8,121 bases of DNA from Bacillota bacterium (GCA_023417285.1 JAEZFR010000581.1:1-8121); one strand, 5' to 3'; positions 1 to 7,223 are shown, counted from the first letter of the stretch. Notes: generated by a model not told the origin, from the sequence alone. Made by a program: numbers and translations.

Positions 1-1113
1 ACATTAAACAATATTGAGAATTTGACAATAGAGGGGAGCGGGAAGGAACCTGTTGACATAGTTGCGGAACCACGATATGCAAGCATATTCAGATTAGATA
101 ACTGTAAGGGTATCACGTTCAAGAATATTAAAGCTGGACATACTATAATACCCGATAAATATGACTGTAATGCTGGCGTTTTAACTATTACAAGTTCGAG
201 TGGTATTTCAATCTCAAAATGCACATTGTTTGGTTGCGGCTCTGTAGGAATATCTGCGGCACGTACAACAGGAATTAAAATGGAAAATTCAATTATTGAA
301 AAATGCAATCTTAGGGTAATGGATTTAATAGCTTGCTCCGACGCTACATTTAAGAATAATATTTTTAGAAATTGCAAGTATCAGGATATGTTTATGATTT
401 ATGAATCTAAAAATATAACTTTTGATAAATGCGAAATTAAAGATAACCAGTCAACATCAGATATACAAAATTACAAATATCCACTAATAACTTCTCGATT
501 AAGTAAGGGCGTTAAATTTACCAATTCAAAGTTTTTAAATAATAAGGTATCTTTGCTAAGTTCAGAGGATGAAAAGATTGATTTTACTGGAAGTACCTTT
601 GAAGGTAACGATTTTGATAACAAAGAAATAGCTGTCAAGTTACAAAAATATTTGCCCAAAGCAATTATAAGCGATATGGACACATTCAAAACACAAATAA
701 ATAAAGACGGATCAATTTTCTACTTATTTAGTAAATGGAACAAGGGACAAAACCAGTTTCTCCATAATATTCAGATTACCTATGATGAAAACGGCATAAG
801 GAATTACCACTATAAGGATTATGGGTTTGTTGATAAAAATCTTAAAAAAGTTAATTTCTCAAAGGAGGATGCGCTGGTTTTAGTTAAGGGCTTTGCTACT
901 GACTTTATTAAAGATGGGGCCTATCTGAATTTTGTTAACACCCCTGCTTATCCAAGCCTATTTAACAAAAATCACGTGGAAAGCTGGGTTGCAAAAAAGG
1001 GTAATATAGAGTATTTAATTATGGTTGATTTGGATTATGGTTATATTGTTTATAGTAATAATGTAGTAGCACCAGATACTTTTATTATTAAAAAGTTTTT
1101 CAATAAAAAATAA
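1..1113 (+). CDS. Right-handed parallel beta-helix protein, 5' end outside the window
   Basis: The reading frame is open from base 1 to the TAA at 1111-1113, so 370 codons are visible and the true start lies upstream. A TTG at 22 is possible, but no ribosome-binding site precedes it and the protein there is already mid-repeat (LNNIENLTIEGSG), so I treat the gene as truncated by the window edge. The first ~200 residues show short degenerate beta-helix coils with phrases such as DNCKGITFKNIKAGH, SSSGISISKCTLFGCGSVGI, ATFKNNIFRNC and SKNITFDKCEIKDN, with recurring Asn, Cys and Ile. This pattern is typical of the Beta_helix/pectate-lyase-like fold. From about residue 215 a different domain follows (YDENGIRNYHYKDYGFVDKNLKKVNFSKEDAL is the core at about 260-290), resembling PepSY/YcdB-like modules; that resemblance is weak. 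No catalytic site can be assigned. The protein is probably exported or surface-located, but the signal peptide would be upstream. Substrate unknown. Confidence 0.75.
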   Translation, partial: TLNNIENLTIEGSGKEPVDIVAEPRYASIFRLDNCKGITFKNIKAGHTIIPDKYDCNAGVLTITSSSGISISKCTLFGCGSVGISAARTTGIKMENSIIEKCNLRVMDLIACSDATFKNNIFRNCKYQDMFMIYESKNITFDKCEIKDNQSTSDIQNYKYPLITSRLSKGVKFTNSKFLNNKVSLLSSEDEKIDFTGSTFEGNDFDNKEIAVKLQKYLPKAIISDMDTFKTQINKDGSIFYLFSKWNKGQNQFLHNIQITYDENGIRNYHYKDYGFVDKNLKKVNFSKEDALVLVKGFATDFIKDGAYLNFVNTPAYPSLFNKNHVESWVAKKGNIEYLIMVDLDYGYIVYSNNVVAPDTFIIKKFFNKK

Positions 1114-1133
1114 GGTATTCACCTACCACCACT

Positions 1134-1219
1134 AGAATAAAAGCTTTGGTACAGAATATAAGCTTTTGTACAAGCCTTGCACAGAATAAAAGCTTGTACA
1201 CAATAAAAAGCTTTGCTAT
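1134..1219. repeat. Four degenerate AAGCTT-centred repeats
   Basis: Two tandem 19-bp units match at 17 of 19 positions: AGAATAAAAGCTTTGGTAC at 1134-1152 and AGAATATAAGCTTTTGTAC at 1153-1171. A third copy at 1183-1199 is the same but two bases shorter (AGAATAAAAGCTTGTAC). A fourth, weaker copy lies at 1201-1219 (CAATAAAAAGCTTTGCTAT). The AAGCTT cores are at 1141, 1160, 1190 and 1208, so the spacing is 19, 30 and 18 bp. The array ends about 20 bp before the -10 of the SPFH operon promoter. This is consistent with iterated regulator-binding sites, but it could also be a simple repeat relic. Confidence 0.6.
1167..1200. repeat. Imperfect inverted repeat within the AAGCTT array
   Basis: The arms 1167-1178 (TGTACAAGCCTT) and 1189-1200 (AAAGCTTGTACA) pair at 11 of 12 positions around a 10-base loop. 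It includes the perfect 8-bp palindrome TTGTACAA at 1166-1173. No T-run follows on the + strand, so it is not a standard terminator. It may be an operator dyad for the downstream promoter. Confidence 0.45.
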
Positions 1220-1235
1220 ATTTTTTATAGTATTA

Positions 1236-1244
1236 TGATATAAT
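1236..1244 (+). promoter_or_regulatory. Extended -10 promoter for the SPFH operon
   Basis: TGATATAAT at 1236-1244 is a perfect TATAAT hexamer with the TGn extension. The best -35-like hexamer is TTGCTA at 1213-1218, but its 20-base spacer is too long, so the extended -10 probably carries recognition. Transcription would start around 1251, leaving a leader of roughly 40 bases before the ATG at 1289. Confidence 0.6.
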
Positions 1245-1288
1245 GTCTGTATTATTGAAATTACATTTTAAGGGGGTTAATATAAGCA

Positions 1289-2380
1289 ATGGGACTTTTC
1301 AACTTTATTAAATCACAGTTAATTGAGGTAATAGAATGGACTGACGATAGCAAAGACACTATGGTTTACAGATTTCCTGTAGAAAATAAGGAAATAAAAA
1401 TGGGTGCTCAACTTACCGTTAGAGAATCCCAAGTAGCGGTTTTTGTTGACGAAGGTATGATTGCAGATGTCTTTACCCCAGGCAGATATACTTTAGATAC
1501 TGCAAATATGCCTGTTATAACCAAACTCAAATCATGGAAGCATGGCTTCAATTCACCTTTTAAATCCGAAATATATTTTGTCAACACAAAGCAGTTTACA
1601 AACTGTAAGTGGGGTACCACAAACCCCATTATGAAGCGAGATGCCGATTTTGGAATGGTCAGAATAAGAATGTTTGGAGTATATTCTTTCAAGGTTTCTG
1701 ATGCTCAAGCATTTTTGAAGGAAGTTTTCGGCACCTCAAGTTACTTTACAGTTGACGGAATAACCGGGCAATTGAAAAGCAGCATTGTATCTGGAGTAGC
1801 TGATCTAATGGCAGAAACAGCCATTCCAGCACTGGACCTTGCAATGCGCTATGTAGAAATTGGAGATTTATCAAAGGATAGATTGCAGGAAAAATTCAAC
1901 AATTTAGGACTTACCCTGGTATCTATCAGCGTTGAAAATATCTCGCTACCACCTGAGGTAGAGGCTATGATGGATAAACGTACCTCTATGGGAATATTAG
2001 GAGATAGTCTCAATCAATACACAAAATATCAGGCGGCGGAAGCAATGAGAGAAGCAGCACAGAACCCAGGTGGAATTGCTGGAGCAGGGATAGGATTAGG
2101 AGCTGGCGTTGGTATAGGCAATGTATACGCTGAAGCACTTAGACAAAATGTAGCTCCTGTTACACCACAAGCACCTCAAGCGCCACAAGCCCCAGCTCAA
2201 GCAGCACCAGCTGCAGCTACTACAAAATGTTCAAGCTGTGGTGCAGGTATGGCGGCAGGTGCTAAGTTCTGTATTGAGTGTGGGACAAAGGTTACGTCTG
2301 TTTCTCTAAAGTGTAGCAACTGCGGAGGGGACTTCCCGGAAAATAGTAAATTCTGTCCAGAATGCGGTCAAAAGAGATAA
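1289..2380 (+). CDS. SPFH/band-7 domain protein with two C-terminal zinc ribbons (YdjI-like)
   Basis: A 363-residue protein. Residues ~20-235 form an SPFH (stomatin/prohibitin/flotillin) domain of the 'virion core protein/YdjI' type, with typical phrases QVAVFVDEG, FTPGRYTLDT, FGMVRIRMFGVYSFKV and LVSISVENISLPPEV. A Gly-rich hydrophobic stretch (259-280) and a Pro/Ala/Gln linker (~289-311) follow. Two CxxC-x10-CxxC zinc ribbons come next: Cys314/317/328/331 and Cys342/345/356/359. There is no N-terminal membrane helix. Known of the family: these proteins assemble on membranes, and in Bacillus subtilis YdjI works with YdjG/YdjH to recruit the phage-shock protein PspA. Inferred here: a membrane-scaffold or envelope-stress role with the next gene product, which also carries zinc ribbons. 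AAGGGGG at 1270-1276 is the likely ribosome-binding site; its 12-base spacing is slightly long, but no better start is in frame. It is the first gene of a probable three-gene operon. Confidence 0.88.
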   Translation: MGLFNFIKSQLIEVIEWTDDSKDTMVYRFPVENKEIKMGAQLTVRESQVAVFVDEGMIADVFTPGRYTLDTANMPVITKLKSWKHGFNSPFKSEIYFVNTKQFTNCKWGTTNPIMKRDADFGMVRIRMFGVYSFKVSDAQAFLKEVFGTSSYFTVDGITGQLKSSIVSGVADLMAETAIPALDLAMRYVEIGDLSKDRLQEKFNNLGLTLVSISVENISLPPEVEAMMDKRTSMGILGDSLNQYTKYQAAEAMREAAQNPGGIAGAGIGLGAGVGIGNVYAEALRQNVAPVTPQAPQAPQAPAQAAPAAATTKCSSCGAGMAAGAKFCIECGTKVTSVSLKCSNCGGDFPENSKFCPECGQKR

Positions 2381-2385
2381 TTTTT

Positions 2386-2394
2386 AAAGAGGAG
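2386..2394 (+). promoter_or_regulatory. Ribosome-binding site that decides the start at 2403
   Basis: AAAGAGGAG is a strong Shine-Dalgarno sequence. It stands 8 bases before the ATG at 2403 but only 2 bases before an in-frame TTG at 2397. The spacing favours ATG. Confidence 0.75.
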
Positions 2395-2402
2395 AATTGA
2401 GT

Positions 2403-3557
2403 ATGACTCAAACAAGTTATAATCAGGCTGCTAATGGAAGTGAGGAAGACCAGAATGCAACTGAAACCAAGGCTACTGCCTTTAAATGCCCTTCGTGTGG
2501 AGGGGTTATGGTGTTTAATCCGGCAAGCCAAAATCTAAAGTGTGAGTATTGCGAATATTCTATGAATATGGAGGACAGCAATCAGCAAATATCCGGCAAT
2601 GAATTTGATGATGAGACAGAGCTTAGCAAAGGTGACGTTTGGAACAGCCAAAGCCATGCTGTAAAATGTAAAAACTGTGGAGCAACTACAATAAGCCAGG
2701 CATTTATTGTGTCAGATAAGTGTACCTTTTGTGGGACTGCAAACGTTTTGGAAGAGGTAATCCTTACAGGGTTGAGCCCGGAGTATGTCGTTCCTTTTAA
2801 AATATCAGAAAAAACTGCAATTAGTGAGTTCAGGAAATGGGTCAAGCGCAGATGGTTTGCCCCTAACAAGCTCAAAAAGACTATAGATGGTACGAGGGTA
2901 GACTTGACAGGTTTGTACGTTCCATGCTGGTCATTTGATACTGACACTAGCTCCTTTTATACAGCTATGGCAGGAGAACACTATTATGTTACTGTTACCG
3001 ACACTGTAGTAAAGGATGGAAAGACAGAGCATGTTACAAGACAGGAGCAAAGAACAAGGTGGTATCCTGTATCGGGTCAATATTATGAAGATTTCAGAGA
3101 TTACATAGTAGACTCATCAGTAAACATTGATGACAATATGATGGATAAAATTCTGCCCTACAATATGAGTGAGCTTGTTCCATTTAAGCCAGAGTATTTA
3201 TCGGGGTTCAAGGCAGAAAGGTATTCCGTCTCTCTCAAGGAAGGCTGGAAACTTGCTAAGCAAAGGCTGGCCTATAGTATTGAAAAAGGTATTATTAGGC
3301 AAATTAATGCTGATGAAGTCTCTAATGTTAGGTTTAAAACAAGTTATGGCAACAAACACTTTAAGCATATATTGTTACCCACTTGGTATTCTTCATTTAA
3401 ATACAACAATAAGAGCTATGCCTTTATGATAAACGGACAGACTGGCAGGGTAGCGGGTCGTTCTCCAATATCTCCATGGAAGGTTACGGCGCTTGTTGTA
3501 GGTATTGCGGTAGTAGCTGTAGTTGGTTACTTTGTTTATACTAACTTTATTGTCTAA
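2403..3557 (+). CDS. Membrane-anchored double zinc-ribbon protein (YdjG-like)
   Basis: A 384-residue protein starting at the ATG, not at the in-frame TTG six bases earlier, because of ribosome-binding-site spacing. Two zinc ribbons are visible at the N-terminus: Cys29/32/47/50 (CPSCGG...CEYC) and Cys89/92/107/110 (CKNCG...CTFCG). These resemble the TFIIB-type ribbons of proteins annotated as 'zinc ribbon' or 'primosomal N'-like'. A soluble central region (~120-350) is rich in aromatic residues, with a LTGLYVPCWSFD segment and a LLPTWYSSFKYNNKSYAFMING segment near its end (quoted in part of a longer conserved block). One hydrophobic helix (~361-384) ends the protein, so it is a tail-anchored membrane protein with a cytosolic bulk. 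Only 22 bases separate it from the SPFH gene. In B. subtilis a zinc-ribbon membrane protein (YdjG) is likewise encoded beside the SPFH protein YdjI; the shared ribbons suggest a partnership. It is not a primosome or RNA polymerase protein despite the ribbons. Exact function unknown. Confidence 0.82.
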   Translation: MTQTSYNQAANGSEEDQNATETKATAFKCPSCGGVMVFNPASQNLKCEYCEYSMNMEDSNQQISGNEFDDETELSKGDVWNSQSHAVKCKNCGATTISQAFIVSDKCTFCGTANVLEEVILTGLSPEYVVPFKISEKTAISEFRKWVKRRWFAPNKLKKTIDGTRVDLTGLYVPCWSFDTDTSSFYTAMAGEHYYVTVTDTVVKDGKTEHVTRQEQRTRWYPVSGQYYEDFRDYIVDSSVNIDDNMMDKILPYNMSELVPFKPEYLSGFKAERYSVSLKEGWKLAKQRLAYSIEKGIIRQINADEVSNVRFKTSYGNKHFKHILLPTWYSSFKYNNKSYAFMINGQTGRVAGRSPISPWKVTALVVGIAVVAVVGYFVYTNFIV

Positions 3558-3577
3558 ATACTGACCTCGGAGGTTAT

Positions 3578-4270
3578 ATGTGGTTTTTGGAGCTTGGATG
3601 GTCACATTGTAGTTTTTATGTTGAAATGATAGTGCGCCTTGCAGCAGCTTGTATTTTAGGTGGCATAATTGGATATGAGAGAGAACATGTGCATAGACCG
3701 GCCGGATTTAGGACTCATATTTTGGTTTGTGTTGGTTCGGCATTGGTAATGGTCACGTCTGAGTTTATTTATTACACTTACTCTTCCCATGCCAATCTTG
3801 ACCCTGCTAGGCTAGGAGCACAAGTAATCAGTGGAATAGGTTTTCTGGGTGCTGGTACAATAATCAAAGAGGGCGTAAGTGTAAAAGGACTGACTACTGC
3901 AGCAAGCCTTTGGGCAGTATCCTGTATAGGTATCGCAGTGGGAATTGGATTTTATACCGGAGCAGTGGTTGCAACAGCTGTAATTTATTTTACCTTGATT
4001 ATATTGAAGAAGCTGCAAAGTAAAATGGCTATCAATAAGATTACTAGAATATTTGTGCATACGGTACTTGAGAAGGGACAGATAGACGAGGTATCCGAAA
4101 TTATTACCTCAACAGGAGCAACTATTACCCGATTGGTGGTAGTAAGCAGTGAAAAGGACGGAGAGCTAGTACTAAAGATTACTTTAGATAATTGCGATAT
4201 AAGAACACTAGCACTTCTTACAGAGAGTTTGCTGTGCCACAGAACGGTACGGCGTGTATATGAGGATTAA
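3578..4270 (+). CDS. MgtC/SapB family membrane protein
   Basis: A 230-residue protein. The MgtC/SapB signature is clear: GYEREHVHRPAGFRTH at residues 32-47, then DPARLGAQVISGIGFLGAGT at 75-94 and the GLTTAASLWAVSCIGIAVG helix (about 105-125). Four to five transmembrane helices lie in residues ~17-143. A C-terminal ACT-like cytosolic domain (~155-228) follows, as in full-length MgtC-type proteins. The family was first linked to growth at low Mg2+ and survival in macrophages, and MgtC of Salmonella is known to act on the F1Fo ATP synthase. In non-pathogenic clostridia its role is not settled; a link to membrane potential or divalent cations is inference. GGAGG at 3569-3573 lies close upstream of the ATG. 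The 20-base gap after the zinc-ribbon gene, with no terminator, implies co-transcription. Confidence 0.9.
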   Translation: MWFLELGWSHCSFYVEMIVRLAAACILGGIIGYEREHVHRPAGFRTHILVCVGSALVMVTSEFIYYTYSSHANLDPARLGAQVISGIGFLGAGTIIKEGVSVKGLTTAASLWAVSCIGIAVGIGFYTGAVVATAVIYFTLIILKKLQSKMAINKITRIFVHTVLEKGQIDEVSEIITSTGATITRLVVVSSEKDGELVLKITLDNCDIRTLALLTESLLCHRTVRRVYED

Positions 4271-4315
4271 GTATAGTCCAAGTAAAAATTGATAAAATAA
4301 GAGGAACCTATAGAC

Positions 4316-4359
4316 TGGCCCTCATAAGTTAGACCTAAAAATCTAACTTGTGGGGGCCA
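4316..4359. repeat. Long 18-bp-stem hairpin downstream of the MgtC-family gene
   Basis: The arms 4316-4333 and 4342-4359 pair at all 18 positions (two of them G-T) around the 8-base loop CCTAAAAA. The base of the stem is GC-rich (TGGCCC/GGGCCA). No T-run follows on either strand, so it is not a canonical intrinsic terminator, though it could stabilise the 3' end of the operon mRNA. Its right foot overlaps the first unit of the tandem repeat at 4355-4390. Confidence 0.75.
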
Positions 4360-4390
4360 CATCACTATACAAGGCCACATCACTTTACAG
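4355..4390. repeat. Tandem 18-bp direct repeat, possible mobile-element end
   Basis: GGCCACATCACTATACAA (4355-4372) is followed directly by GGCCACATCACTTTACAG (4373-4390), matching at 16 of 18 positions. Read on the - strand the block begins TGTAAAGTGATGTGGCC. A TG terminus followed by short internal repeats is the style of IS21-family ends. No transposase and no opposite end is visible, so it would be a relic or solo end. This assignment is an inference. Confidence 0.45.
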
Positions 4391-4467
4391 AAACTTGTAC
4401 TATTTTTCTGCCTATCAGAATAAAAATATTCATGAGTGTACTTAAGAGTTTATTCATAATATGCGGC

Positions 4468-4473
4468 AGGAGG
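4468..4473 (+). promoter_or_regulatory. Ribosome-binding site of the Ca2+-ATPase gene
   Basis: AGGAGG is a perfect Shine-Dalgarno core, 11 bases before the ATG at 4485. This supports that start over others. I could not find a convincing -35/-10 pair for this gene between 4391 and 4467. Confidence 0.7.
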
Positions 4474-4484
4474 ATGATACATAG

Positions 4485-7223
4485 ATGAGTGTTCTGGAGT
4501 CAATGCTAGATTGCAGTAATGATAACTCAGTGCTTCATAAAGGCCTTACAGACAAGGAAGCAAAGAGAAAGTTGGAAAAGCATGGTCCGAATTTACTTTC
4601 AGAGAGAAAGAGAATATCACCATTTAAGATTTTGTTTGACCAGTTTACCGACCTTATGGTAATAATTCTAATAATTTCTACAATAATATCAGGATTTATG
4701 GGTGAAATGACAGAGGCAATCACCATAATTGCTATAGTCATAGTTAATGCCATATTGGGCTTTGCGCAAGAGTTTAAAACAGAGAAAACCATGGAGGCAC
4801 TAAAATCTCTTGCAGCCCCTACTGCTAAAGTTATCAGAAATGAGCAGCAGGTTAGCATTCCAGCAGAAGAAATAGTACCGGGGGATGTTTTAATAATTGA
4901 GACTGGAGATAGAATACCAGCAGACGCAGCTATAATCGAATGTAAAAGCCTCCAAGTAGATGAGTCTCTTCTCACAGGAGAATCTGTCCCAGTTGATAAA
5001 AGCTCATTTAATATAAGCAAAAAAAACCCTGATCCATTCGACAAAAAGGCATCAGTATATATGGGCACTACCGTTACAAATGGAAGGGCAAAGGCAATAG
5101 TATTTGCAACCGGAATGCAAACAGAAATGGGTCATATCGCTGATATGATTCAGAATATTGAGGAGGACGAAACCCCTCTGCAGAGGCGGTTGGATAATTT
5201 GGGGAAATTCATTGCCATAGGCTGCCTTGTGATATGTGCTATTGTATCAGTAACAGGTGTAATAAGGGGAGAGAAGCTGTTCAATATGTTGCTCTCAGGT
5301 ATTAGCCTTGCTGTAGCAGCAGTGCCCGAAGGGCTTCCTGCTATAGTAACTATTTCACTAGCACTTGGTGTACAGAGAATGCTAAAAAGAAATGCACTTA
5401 TCAGAAAGCTCCCGGCTGTAGAGACTTTGGGCTGCGCAAGCATAATATGCTCGGATAAGACGGGCACACTTACAGAGAACAAAATGACTGTGAGAAAAAT
5501 ATATGCAGCAGGGTATCAGCTAAATGTAACAGGAAGCGGTTACAACACTGATGGTGATTTTATTGCAGAAAATAGCAGGTCATCAGAACCACTAAAGCAG
5601 GAAGCCGTAAAGCTTGCATTGGAAATTGGGGCATTGTGTAATAATTCAGTGATAGAGAGATCTGCTGAGGGTAAAGGGCTTGATAAGATAAAGGCTCTAG
5701 TCAAAAAACAGGAAGCCTTGAAGATATCGGGGGACCCTACTGAGATTGCACTTACAATTGCAGCTGCAAAGGCAGGAATTACACAGGATAACCTATGTCA
5801 CCGATATCAAAGGCTTGATGAGCTCCCATTTGACTCTGATAGAAAATGCATGTCGGTTGTTTGTAGAACAGACAAGGGTGAGGTATTAGTGCTGACAAAG
5901 GGCGCACCTGACTTCATTATAGACAAATGTACACGTATACTGTCAGCTAAGGGAGTCATAAAGCTGGATGATGCTACTAAACGTACTATCGGTAAAATAA
6001 ACGACGGCATGGCAGCTAATGCTTTAAGGGTTATGGGATTGGCTTATAGAAAGCTTGAGACGGGCAAATATAGCAAGGATTCCGGTAACTTGGAAAAGGA
6101 TTTAATATTTGTTGGACTGATGGGAATGATTGATCCTCCAAGAAAAGAGGCTATAGATGCTGTACAGAAGTGCAAGCTTGCTGGCGTGAAGCCGGTAATG
6201 ATTACTGGGGATCACAAACTGACGGCTACTGCGATAGCGAAGGAACTCAATATATACTGTGATGGAGATATGGTACTTACGGGGCCTGAGCTGGAGAAGA
6301 TGGATGACTCGGATTTGGAAAAGGTAGCTGATAATGTATCTGTTTATGCCAGAGTTTCGCCAAAACATAAGCTGATGATTGTAAGAGTACTAAAGAAGCT
6401 TGGACACATTGTAGCTATGACGGGTGACGGTGTAAATGATGCACCAGCTGTAAAAGAAGCTGACATAGGGGTTTCAATGGGTATTACCGGAACTGATGTC
6501 ACAAAAGAAGCTTCTGCTATGATACTACTAGATGATAACTTTGCCACAATTGTTGCAGCTGTTGAAGAGGGCAGAGTAATATACAATAATATAAGAAAAT
6601 TTATCAGATATATGCTCTCGTGTAATCTTGGAGAAGTACTTACAATGTTTTTGGGTATGCTTATATGGCTGCCAATACCACTTTTGCCCATACAGATTTT
6701 ATGGGTCAATCTAGTTACCGATGGCTTGCCGGCAATTGCTTTAGGGCTCGATCCTCCAGAAAGAGATATTATGATGAAACCACCAAGGGGAGCCAAAGAA
6801 AACATATTTTCGCAAGGCTTGCTCAAGCTTATATTAATCAGAGGTACCATAATTGGTTTGAGCACCTTGGGGGTATTCGTCAGTATTCTGTACTTTACAA
6901 ACAATGTAGAATTGTCTAGAACAGGTGCATTTATGACACTGGTGCTAACACAGCTAATACATGTGTTTGAGTGTAAGTCAGAGTCTCGAAATCTGTTTGA
7001 AATATCGCTATTTGATAACATACCTTTGGTTCTGGCAGTACTGTGCTCTCTTGCAATGATTTTGGCAGTTGTATATATTCCAACACTGCAGAAAATCTTT
7101 GAGACAGTGCCACTTGGCTTCACAGAATGGAGCATGGTAATAGGTTTCTCAATGTTCGGACCTCTGCTTTCAAGCCTGACGGGGTTGAATGGGGGGAAGA
7201 GGACCAGAAGAGTTAGGGCTTAG
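4485..7223 (+). CDS. P-type Ca2+-transporting ATPase (PacL/SERCA-like, type II)
   Basis: A full-length 912-residue cation pump that hydrolyses ATP to export Ca2+ across the cytoplasmic membrane. Order of parts: N-terminal cation-ATPase domain (~1-45); M1-M2 (~54-97); actuator domain with TGES at 164-167; M3 (~242-260); M4 with PEGLP at 281-285; DKTGT with the phosphorylated Asp324; nucleotide domain with KGAPD at 472-476; TGD at 574-576; TGDGVND at 646-652; then M5-M10 (~706-900) and a short basic tail. Ca2+ ligands known from SERCA are present: Glu282 (M4), Asn714 and Glu717 (M5), Asn742, Thr745 and Asp746 (M6). In M8, SERCA Glu908 aligns by eye with Gln823, so the second Ca2+ site may be altered. 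The PEGLP and NLVTD motifs separate it from Mg2+ (MgtA) and K+ (Kdp) pumps; a Mn2+ role is not excluded. It is followed by its own terminator and preceded by a 214-base gap, so it is probably monocistronic. Confidence 0.94.
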   Translation: MSVLESMLDCSNDNSVLHKGLTDKEAKRKLEKHGPNLLSERKRISPFKILFDQFTDLMVIILIISTIISGFMGEMTEAITIIAIVIVNAILGFAQEFKTEKTMEALKSLAAPTAKVIRNEQQVSIPAEEIVPGDVLIIETGDRIPADAAIIECKSLQVDESLLTGESVPVDKSSFNISKKNPDPFDKKASVYMGTTVTNGRAKAIVFATGMQTEMGHIADMIQNIEEDETPLQRRLDNLGKFIAIGCLVICAIVSVTGVIRGEKLFNMLLSGISLAVAAVPEGLPAIVTISLALGVQRMLKRNALIRKLPAVETLGCASIICSDKTGTLTENKMTVRKIYAAGYQLNVTGSGYNTDGDFIAENSRSSEPLKQEAVKLALEIGALCNNSVIERSAEGKGLDKIKALVKKQEALKISGDPTEIALTIAAAKAGITQDNLCHRYQRLDELPFDSDRKCMSVVCRTDKGEVLVLTKGAPDFIIDKCTRILSAKGVIKLDDATKRTIGKINDGMAANALRVMGLAYRKLETGKYSKDSGNLEKDLIFVGLMGMIDPPRKEAIDAVQKCKLAGVKPVMITGDHKLTATAIAKELNIYCDGDMVLTGPELEKMDDSDLEKVADNVSVYARVSPKHKLMIVRVLKKLGHIVAMTGDGVNDAPAVKEADIGVSMGITGTDVTKEASAMILLDDNFATIVAAVEEGRVIYNNIRKFIRYMLSCNLGEVLTMFLGMLIWLPIPLLPIQILWVNLVTDGLPAIALGLDPPERDIMMKPPRGAKENIFSQGLLKLILIRGTIIGLSTLGVFVSILYFTNNVELSRTGAFMTLVLTQLIHVFECKSESRNLFEISLFDNIPLVLAVLCSLAMILAVVYIPTLQKIFETVPLGFTEWSMVIGFSMFGPLLSSLTGLNGGKRTRRVRA

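Noticed and set aside
22..24. TTG as the true start of the beta-helix gene
   Set aside because: No ribosome-binding site precedes it, and the same frame is open with beta-helix-like sequence back to base 1.
1134..1219. CRISPR array
   Set aside because: Units are 17-19 bp, two are directly adjacent with no spacer, and the spacing is uneven. It does not fit repeat-spacer architecture. I saw no array elsewhere in the window.
2397..2399. TTG start for the zinc-ribbon membrane protein
   Set aside because: It is only 2 bases from the Shine-Dalgarno sequence, while the ATG at 2403 has ideal 8-base spacing.
4316..4359. Intrinsic terminator of the MgtC operon
   Set aside because: The stem is strong but no T-run follows on either strand, so I list it as a hairpin repeat only.
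4395..4423. Promoter for the Ca2+-ATPase with TTGTAC as -35
   Set aside because: No acceptable -10 hexamer lies 16-18 bases downstream; GAATAA is a poor match.
4535..5068. 177-codon open frame on the - strand opposite the ATPase N-terminal half
   Set aside because: It is antisense to the TGES-containing actuator domain and its translation has no recognisable motif.
6344..7135. 263-codon open frame on the - strand inside the Ca2+-ATPase gene
   Set aside because: It lies fully opposite conserved pump motifs (TGDGVND, NLVTDG), shows no family resemblance and is explained as a shadow of the real gene.
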